Positions 55,437 to 64,000 of a DNA stretch of 64,000 nt are shown here, one piece after another (the stretch's first letter is position 1; every line of letters begins with the position of its first letter). The stretch is from NCBI RefSeq assembly GCF_021155765.1, contig NC_060107.1:12448501-12512500 (forward strand), read 5' to 3'. This DNA is from Diprion similis. Taxonomy: Eukaryota > Arthropoda > Insecta > Hymenoptera > Diprionidae. The notes beneath the pieces are model-generated. The model made no database searches and was not told where the DNA came from. It worked only from the letters and a program-made list of their open reading frames with translations. The position numbers were made by a program, and so were the translations under genes.

Positions 55437-57484
55437 AACATTGCGGCAAGCTGAATGTACGAGGCTTAACATATTTAAAAAACATGGCAGCAATGTCACT
55501 CCTATGTTTATTTGGAATCTTACCCGTTGCACATTTTTCACGTCTTGGTTCTGCATATTTCATACAAACGTTATTTTCAAAAACAGAATTACGCCCATTA
55601 AGAGGAAATGAGAATTGTATAACTAAATTGCAGACTGTATACATATCACAGGTTATGCATTATAAATTTACGTATAACTATGTATAACGAAACCAAGATT
55701 ACCGATCACGTAACTCGGGTTGAGTTGCCGTTAGAATTATAACTGGAAAAATTGTCGTGACTATGTAATTTGCGACCGTCTAGAATCGTACATTACAAAT
55801 ATATCATTTTCAGTTTCCGCTTGTTCTTTCCAGGTTACGATGTATTCAATGAATAAGTAAAAAGTTCATTGTGTTACAATTTCGGGACTTAAGTTTATAC
55901 CGAGGTTTATACGTAACAATTTGCAATCGTTTCATAGCTTTCAACTCATCACTTTTAAATATTCGCAGATTAAATGTATTTTGAAATTCCCTGTATAGAT
56001 TCCGGTTAAATATAACGAGCAAGAATGTCGAATAATAAATTAATGATTAACAATTCTATGTAATCTGCAAGTGTTTGCAGAAACTCAAAGTAAAGAGAAA
56101 GTACCCCGTTAGAGATAAGTCAATATTCTGACGAATTTCTATTCTACCATCAGAGATTCATTTATGGCTTGCAGTCGATGCACATATACAAGTATTTGAA
56201 CGAAAAGGGCAACCAAAGCCGTTGACCCACCGAATTGGCTAACCATTTGAATGATAAAATGCTGTGAGAGGTCACTTTCCAATTGTTTCATGAAACTTTC
56301 ATTGCAATTAAAAATTCAGGCCGCGATTTTCGATTACAGTAAAAGCTGAAAAAAATTACGCAGAAAGTTTATTTGAACGCAAAAATCGTTGAAAATAGGA
56401 TTTTCAGGTTTGGAGATTTCAATACATAAAAAAGTTTGAATCATTTAGTGTAAAGGCTTGTTATTGTTGTTAGAGCGGCGCGCCCGCAATTATTGTACAT
56501 GTTTGTTATTAAAGTACGTAAAAGTTTTCAGTATATTAAAAATATTGATAGCATTTCGCGTGAAATTCCGCGCGTAGAAAGACACATAACTCAACATTTA
56601 TTATGTAACAATGAAAGTCAAGATAAACAGACACTCTATATTGTAATTTAAAGTGTATGATTATTTCGATTATCGTCTTATAGCATGACTTCTATTTTTA
56701 ATATATTTGAATAATTTTAGTTCGTCTTGGAGCCAGTGGTTTAATCACTTATATAATTATACGCATCAGTCAATCATTTACAAATCATCGAACATATTTG
56801 GAGCATGCCGTACGCAAAAGTTTACTTATAAAATACATCTTGTTGCATAGTCGGAATTTTTCTGACAGTACAACTACACCCCAAAAATATAGTAACCGGA
56901 TAAATTAATCACTCGGCAGTTTGCAGGTGAAATTACTCGTCATGACCTAATCTCGTCGATGCTTTATGTAACGTTGTTGTCTAATCTATGCATCATTCAT
57001 GGCGAGAACCAAAAGCGAATTAGATTTTCGCAAATTTAAATTCTGACGTGTGTTTCAAGGAAGTCAAAGAAAAGACTCCGAAGTGAAAAAAAGATTCTAC
57101 GACATAACGAGCTCGATTGGTATTGATAAATGATAATCAGCAATCGTTGCCTTGAAATAAATATTAAGTCTGTTCTGATTTGTTCTCTCAAAATTGAATC
57201 CAACCTCAAGACTATGAAATTGTAATTGGTGATAAAACTGATAAACAATACGATTAGTAAACCGTTAAGAACTGATATAATTGGCACTTTAACAATCAAG
57301 AGATTAATCAATCACCTGATGTTTCATGATTACTCTTCTAATCACGTGACATAAATATACAAAATAATATTTACACTTTATAAAGATGTCGAGTAAAAAT
57401 TGCCAACTAGATAGTAACCGCAAAATAGTTATAAGCGCCAAATTTTTTGTCCATCCTTCGATCGCAGCTGCTGATCATATTTCG
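55437..57484. other. Intergenic, nothing identified
   Basis: AT-rich, with no supported exon. It should include the 3' UTR of the minus-strand gene ending at 57485. Confidence 0.35.
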
Positions 57485-60400
57485 TCAGTAAGGATGCAAG
57501 GCAGCAAGTCCGAGTCGTGGGGGCTCGGCGTAACTGTGGCGATATCGACTGGGAGTCACAACTTCCAAAGCAGGCCTCGCGCTGTCCCGATCGAGTCCAG
57601 GATATCTTTCGTGGTCAGCCAACTCCTGGTAAGCTAAAGCCCTGGGTCGTGGTCTCCCGTGAACTTCCCTCGAGTCCCGAATTTCTCTCGGCTAAAAAAA
57701 TTGTTGCAAAAAACGTCACGTAAGGTATTGGACTCATCACGCTTTGTGACGTTCAATCGATATCGAGCAAAACCCATGGTGAAAAATAACTATTTATTAT
57801 AATTAAATACGATTACCGTGACAGTCGGAGACGTTTGCTCACTGTCACCAGATGGCGGCATGTGATTTTTCAGACTCAAATGCAAAAAAGAATATCGATT
57901 TTATGCCTGCATTTGCTGCACGGTCGGTAGAATAATTGTAATATGGGTAATTTGAGTCGGTGTAAAGAAAGAGTAGATCTATAGCTCCATCTTTATACTC
58001 TAATGTTGATTCAAATTGTAATAAACTCTTGAAATTCACTTTCGGATACATAAGATCCGATATACATTGAATCAAGAATATGTGTATGAATAGTAAAATG
58101 TTGACGGCCTCGGTGTCATTCAAAGCACGCTGCAGGTATTGATAAATAGTGATCCGGGTCAATTAAGCGGTTAGTCGTGACCTTATGGGCACATTACGTC
58201 ACGATGTCAGACTTGATCCATTGTTTTTGCTAACTGTCCTTGCACTTTCTAGTGTGAATTTTCTCCAATTTCAAGTGTTTCAACTGCTTATATACCTCTC
58301 TGAGATCCCTGAAGTCCCGAAGGTCCCGGTGATCTTTAACGATCGGCGGGCTTTCGTAGTAGCTCCTGGGCCTAGACCTGGTGATTTCGGGTTCAGGTGG
58401 TTGCTCAGGGATGTAATGATGGCCTTTGGGTCTAGACCGAGCCCTGAAAGCGGCAGCAGCGACGTCGGCGTCGCGGTCCATCATCATAATCTCCCCAGGA
58501 TGAGTTCTTCTCGCGTGTTCCGAAGGCAGCGCAGCGGAAACGGATGTCATGGCGGCAGCCTGTCGGTGCGCTTTTCTCTCCTCGTGAACGTGGCTGCGGG
58601 ATGAAGCCAGTCTGTGTGATGCCGAAGGATCAGATTAAACGATCACATTGAGTTTGCAGCAATAAATTTTGCAGAGCAAATTACTACCGAGCCTAATTTG
58701 GTCTTAATATCGGAATGAGAAAGTCGATAAGTACACTCAGCGGAAAATGAAACTGCAAACCTACTATAATCGCTGTATTTCTTCGGTACGGCTTGCGTTA
58801 TGCCGATTGCTCTCGCTTTGTAATTACTGACAACCTCTTTCCATTTCTTCCAGCAACAACTTTCGCACGCGATTCCGGCAAATTTTTTTTCACTCATTAT
58901 TTGCCTGAAGGGCATTTTTTTTCAACCAAGCTACGAACCAGCATGTTGCAAAGAAAAAGCTGATCGTTTCAGGTCAATTTCACGAACATCGAGGTACAAA
59001 AACCCCGTGCAAGATGTCAGGCTTCTATTTCGTTTTTCGGTTTTCCGCTAGATCCAAAATGCTACAACCTGGTTAAATCCACCTCACATACGGATTTTCC
59101 TTCACATTACCTTTCCATTTTTATAATCTATTGTAAATTCAAGATTCTGGTCACCTGTGCACAGCGTGATGATCTGGTTCTCTCTGCCTGGCGACTACCG
59201 GCCTGGTAACGACTTCCCTCTCCATCGCTCGAAACATCTCTTTGGCGTCCTGGAACCTCTCTCGAGGGCTGACCACTTCCCCTGAACTTAACCGCCCCTG
59301 ACAATGGGGGCTGGGCGATCGCTGCCTCATTTCCGGTGCTCGTCGTGTTCTGGGAAGAACCGGTGAAACGGTTCTCGCTGTCGGCGGAACGTGTTCCGGA
59401 CTTCTGGTGACTCTTGGCAGCGTCAAATTCGACCCGGAATCACCCAAGTAGAGAGGCGTGTCCACTTCTTCGATTGGTCCGCCCCATTCGTCCTCTGCAA
59501 GCATACAATTATTTATAGTAATTGCTGTATAGTGTTCGATGTGTTAATTGTTTTACTTCAAGGTTATAGAATTGGCAAAGGTCAGAGTGTAAATATATTA
59601 TAATGTCAAAGAATTGAGAAAACAAAAAGAGAAAAGGAAAGGAAAAGAAAGAGTAAAATAAACCTTTCGCGAATTCCATGGCGATTTGATCATTGTCCTG
59701 CCTTGTGAATTAAATTTGAATAAATTTATCTCGACTCTTTCGATTTGCGTAAGAATGCGAAAGTTCCCTGCATACAAGATGTCGTGTAGGTATTTTTGTC
59801 GACAAAAACCACCATTTATATTAGAATATTGTACGCTCAGGACGCGCGGAATTTGTCGTCGATCTAATAATATTTAACCTAAAACATCTTTAACTGAATT
59901 CTCGATGTTGGTATGTTCCTGCTCCACGTGAGTCTGATTATTTGTTAATTTTCCAAATTGTAGGAGTATAACGACGTACGTTTGCTACACAAGGTTTTCA
60001 ACGCTTTAATATTTTTCAAATTAACGTGAATCGTTCCTCCCTTTCTTCAATGCAACATTCTTTAACCACGCTAAATGTAATAACAAACGTTCAAAACTAT
60101 ACGAATTAGCGAGACGCGTACAGTTATGTGAACACATGAGGTAAAATTTGAATTCTAAAGAGGTAAATAAATGGGAGAAGACGGGAGAAAGAGAGAACGC
60201 GGGGGACGATGATGGAGAAAGGTAGATGAGATGAGAGAGAGAGAGAGAGAAAGAGAAAGAGAAAGAGAAAGAGAAAGAGGATAGGTAAGGAAAGGCGAGA
60301 AAAGGATAAGAGAGCCTTAGGCTGTAGGCCGAGAACGCGGAACTCCTCCGGCCTCATCCGAGGTCGCATCACAGAGGAACTCTGCACCTGCTTGTTTCGT

Positions 60401-63400
60401 ACAAATGGCAGTAGTCAAACATTCCACGCATGTATATGGTTTACATGTATTTCAAGTGTTCAACATAAGCTTTCTCATTCATATGTTTACGTAACGCCAA
60501 TCTGGCAAGACGTAGCGTGTAAATTGGGCGAATATAATTACCGTGGCAAAATCGAAAAAATAGTTCAACACCAATCTCAAAACCCTTAACAAGCTTGAAA
60601 CATCCAGCAAAGATCAGTTGCGAACTTGCCTAAAGTTATGAAAAGCGTTATCGATAGATTAATTTTAAATCTAATACTAAACCAAGATGGCGACCGTTAT
60701 TACGCTTGAGATTTTATTTTGATTATAGCGTCATTTATAAAGCGTATTAATTACTCAACGCCAATTGACTCCCAACAAAATAACAGCAAAAATCTTTCAA
60801 ATACAATTTCCACTTCGACAAAGAATCCAAAATCCGGCAATAAATCTTTTCAATTTTCTCCTACGCTTGCAAACTTGTACCTATATATTACCTATCGCAC
60901 ACCATTAAAACCGAAAACATGAATATTTGCTTTTGTATTCACGCGAAAAGTGGAATTATAACGGTTGCTAAAGATCATATTTATATATCTACTCTGTCGA
61001 TACATCAGTGCTCGCTTTTCCGATTACCTGATTGAGCGTTATTGCCGTAGCAACATAGTGAAACGACACACGTCATCAATTCATCAGCATACATGAATGT
61101 TTACTACAGCGTATGAAAAATTCAATACGTTCGAATGCAGATTTGACTGCTACGTGTTCCAGAGAAAAAAAAAGTAATAATAATAAAGAAAATCGACCAT
61201 ATAATTGTATACTTGCATACGAATGAATATCTCCAACACAAGACGCGTTGCATGCCACGAGACTCCGGGGTCTGAAACGTGGCAGAGAACCCCGGGCCCG
61301 CAGGTTATTGTGGCTAACGGTATTTGTACGAGCTCGCGGAGTTCGAGGCAACAGGTTGCCGAATACGATCCGTTCGATTGCAGCTGGGGGGGCCGGTTTC
61401 CTATCGACCTGTGTGCCGTCTTTATTTAGTTTATTTGCTTCTTTTTCACTCCCTGCATCGGCTCTATATGGGTTAGTCGTGCTGCCTCGCTAATTTGCAA
61501 AAGCGTCGCATCATCACCATTCGCGTCTGTTTCGCCAGATGCAACTTTACTAATCCAGACCGCGAGCCGATCGTTAGTTACGAGAAATTGTTAAAATCGA
61601 TCTGCTAGAAACGAGTGTTTTTACAGGTTGGTGGTAGAAAAGTGAGAATATACTCGTACGTGATGGACAATAAAAATAAACCAAAAATTCAAATGATTTT
61701 CACTGATTTTTTTTTCTTCTTCTTCTTCTTTTTTCAAGACATACGTCGCGAGTCGAGAGAAGCTTCGCCTCAGGTATCGTTTCTAACGGTTTCAACCTGA
61801 CAACCATAAGAATCAATGTATCGTCTCTGTTCATTAGACTATAGATGATAGAACGCGTAGGCAAAGAGTATAAAATGCTACAGGTACGCATGCAGCCTGC
61901 GAGTATTTATATATATTGCTAGAAAGTGTACGCGTGATATTTTCTTCGGTGTACGTGTGTTGCTCACGAGAACGGACGCCTCGAAAGCTGGCAGATAAAA
62001 TGCTGGATATTTATACAAACGAATTACAAGGCATGTTCGTGATTCATGACGATTGGCATTTAGATTCTCGTAACAAAACAGGCTGGCTGTAAATATTTAT
62101 ACGGACGTATGTACCTGGGTATATAATGATCATTTTCAGGTATGCCGATGATCTTTTAGCAGACGTGATTTTTGTATACGCTTACGTAAAGTAACAGAAA
62201 TTAAAAATTACGGCTTCTTTCACTGCATAGGTTAACTACAGTAGAACCTCGATTATCGAATCCTCAATTACTTGATTTATGCGAACGTTGGTTGAAAAAA
62301 TAGATACATTGTTGGCATGGAATATAGATTTTTGATCGCTGAGAAATGTCTGGCTGCTGTTCGTCAATTAACAATGGACGATTATATAAAATCAACGTAA
62401 TAAAATAAGCTTTCGGTTTCCGAAAGATCCTACGTTTAATAAGTATTTACAATTAGACTATTTGTCGATTTAAATTTGTGGTGTATACGTATATTCGAAC
62501 TTTTGATTAACCAAACTAGACTCGGTCCTAATTAATTCAGGTGATCGAGGGTCTACTGTATACATATATACATGTAATGTCGAAAGTTTAAATAACATAA
62601 TCACTTGATGCAGGTATGAATTTGTTCATTCCTCAACTTCTTCTATTTCTCAAAGTCGTAAAAATCGCGCGATCGAATTGTCCGGTTTATCTATAGATAA
62701 ACTACCGCAGCGAAAATGTAGCTGATTCTTTTTGTGGTGAATTGAAATTTCCAAATAATGGATACCGCTAACCATACCGGAGTTGAAACGGGAAACTCTG
62801 TTCTTACATACCTAGGTCGCGGTTTGGTCGGTATCCTGAACATTACGGGTTGGAAAAAACTGCGTGAATAATTCCTCGATACCAAAGTGTCGCTACTCGT
62901 CGATCCGTGTCATCCGACTCTATTATGCGGTATCATCGACCCACGGAAAAAGGTGTCACAATTCATTCAAGTATTTATAAATTCATATTTCATTGTCAGT
63001 ATTGGCATTAGTTTGTATAAACTCCCTATACCTAACTTTAGAATTATAATTCTTGTCTCTTTTTCATTAAGAATCAAGTTAAAACAATGAAATAATATGA
63101 TGACAGGTTGCACAGAGTTCTCTACGCCTCGTTATTGTACACAGTTGAACTATAGTGATCAGCTATACCAAAGAAACTTTAAGGTGCCGTATTTAACTAA
63201 GAATGAAAGTGGATTTTTAACCTACATTTTGTTCTGTATTGACTCAATGTAAAGAAACAAAAATCACACAGCTTACATGATGATTTCTGTAACTTTGTAT
63301 TCGCATTGTTCAGTCAAAACGGTTTGTTGACGTAAGCTTAATTTTCTGCGCGCCATATTGGCTGACCCCACTTTCATTCCCAGTTTCGTGGAAACCAATG

Positions 63401-63699
63401 GACAGACTCACCGGAAGAGGAATCCCTCGATGGTCCTGAGGGTCGTGGACCAAGGGGATGATGGGGTTGGTACGGCGGTGGCGTCGCGGCGCTGTCTGAG
63501 CCAATACCGCTGCTTGCAGCGCTACGAGTTCCGCCTCTGTCGATGGTCGTGTTTGCTCCGACAATGTTCTGGTTCAAACACCTCCGGAATTCGATTCCGG
63601 CCAAGTTTCCTCGGTGCCTGTGCACCGTGTCGTAATCTCTCGGAGGCAGCAGGATCGGACCAACACGGCCACCGTCTCGATCAGCCGAATTTCCTCTCC
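57485..63699 (-). CDS. 3' part of a large disordered protein, last four coding exons
   Basis: Exons on the minus strand are 63699-63412, 59494-59155, 58611-58296 and 57691-57485 (stop at 57487-57485). Phases join 1, 2 and 0 without error and give about 383 residues. The 5' part lies beyond the right edge. Content is disordered and rich in Arg, Pro, Ser and charged residues: SGIGSDSAATPPPYQPHHPL, then DEWGGPIEEVDTPLYLGDSG, RSPSPHCQG, a helical SPRERFQDAKEMFRAMEREV, RPKGHHYIPEQPPEPEI, a charged HRDLRDFRDLRE, and the C-terminus RYRHSYAEPPRLGLAALHPY. No catalytic domain is visible. It reads like the tail of a junction or polarity scaffold. A Par-3-type protein is only a guess and I did not find a firm match. 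Confidence 0.65.
60231..60280. repeat. GA-rich microsatellite
   Basis: (GA)n followed by (GAAA)n-like repeats in the largest intron of the minus-strand gene. Confidence 0.85.
60388..63411. other. Large intron of the minus-strand gene
   Basis: No other gene is supported in this stretch. A T/TTC-rich tract lies at about 61706-61735. Confidence 0.4.
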
Positions 63700-64000
63700 C
63701 TGAAACATTAATGATAAATATCTAAAACGCATTAACGTATGCTACTAATTTATTCTAAATTTGGAATACTCGCGAGAGTTACCACCATATCGAATTACGG
63801 TGTTTTGAGCTCACAGAACATGTCTGTTAAACGGTACACTTATTTACGATCGTTTGATTAATTGACTTCAGTTTGATATTTTTCAGACATCCGATGACGA
63901 GCATTTACTGCACTTTCATCGAAGAACTAGCACCAATACCAAGTCGTTGATACTCGGCGTGATGAGTTATGCAGCTCCATCAACCTGGGTCAACGTTCAA

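Noticed and set aside
57386-57637. 83-codon plus-strand ORF
   Set aside because: Antisense to the last exon of the minus-strand gene, whose acceptor and phase fit.
57485-63699. Firm assignment of the last gene to bazooka/Par-3
   Set aside because: The tail does not match the fly or human C-termini I can recall, and the PDZ domains would lie outside the window, so no symbol is given.

Overview
The window looks like nuclear DNA of an insect. It is AT-rich, its genes have short introns with normal splice signals, and it is full of small non-autonomous foldback elements. A ribosomal protein L7A gene, a Torso-like receptor tyrosine kinase, a LanC-like 3 gene, an HGH1 gene and a PAGR1/PA1 gene are all readable. 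Torso is an arthropod-type receptor, so an insect is well supported. A hymenopteran such as a sawfly is only a guess.

Layout from left to right. Positions 1-2360 are a 312-bp satellite array that runs off the left edge, with decayed monomers out to about 4.7 kb and a clean MITE with an 8-bp target duplication nearby. Then come lanC-like 3 (+, one exon), a doubtful minus-strand ORF, a probable solo LTR (7490-8861), RpL7A (+, six coding exons, one GC-AG intron) and the torso-like kinase (+, eight coding exons). PAGR1 (-, three exons) and HGH1 (+, six exons) are divergent and share a 583-bp interval. From about 26 kb the minus strand dominates. A five-exon PTB-domain gene (25958-36584) with cysteine-rich and disordered regions is followed upstream by an intronless PTB paralogue (46627-48285). 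The last four exons of an unidentified large disordered protein lie at 57485-63699, and its 5' part is outside the window. The 40-46 kb and 49-57 kb stretches are gene-poor and carry foldback elements, three of them flanked by TTAA.

The genes do not form one pathway. Recognisable roles are translation (RpL7A, and HGH1 as an eEF2-folding co-factor), chromatin (PAGR1 in MLL3/4 COMPASS-like complexes), developmental signalling (torso-like kinase) and adaptor or scaffold functions (the PTB pair and possibly the last gene). The most unusual content is the pair of linked PTB paralogues, the satellite whose monomer behaves like two inverted half-units, and the density and variety of foldback elements. 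All exon structures were assembled by eye from splice sites, phase and protein similarity, without transcripts or database searches.
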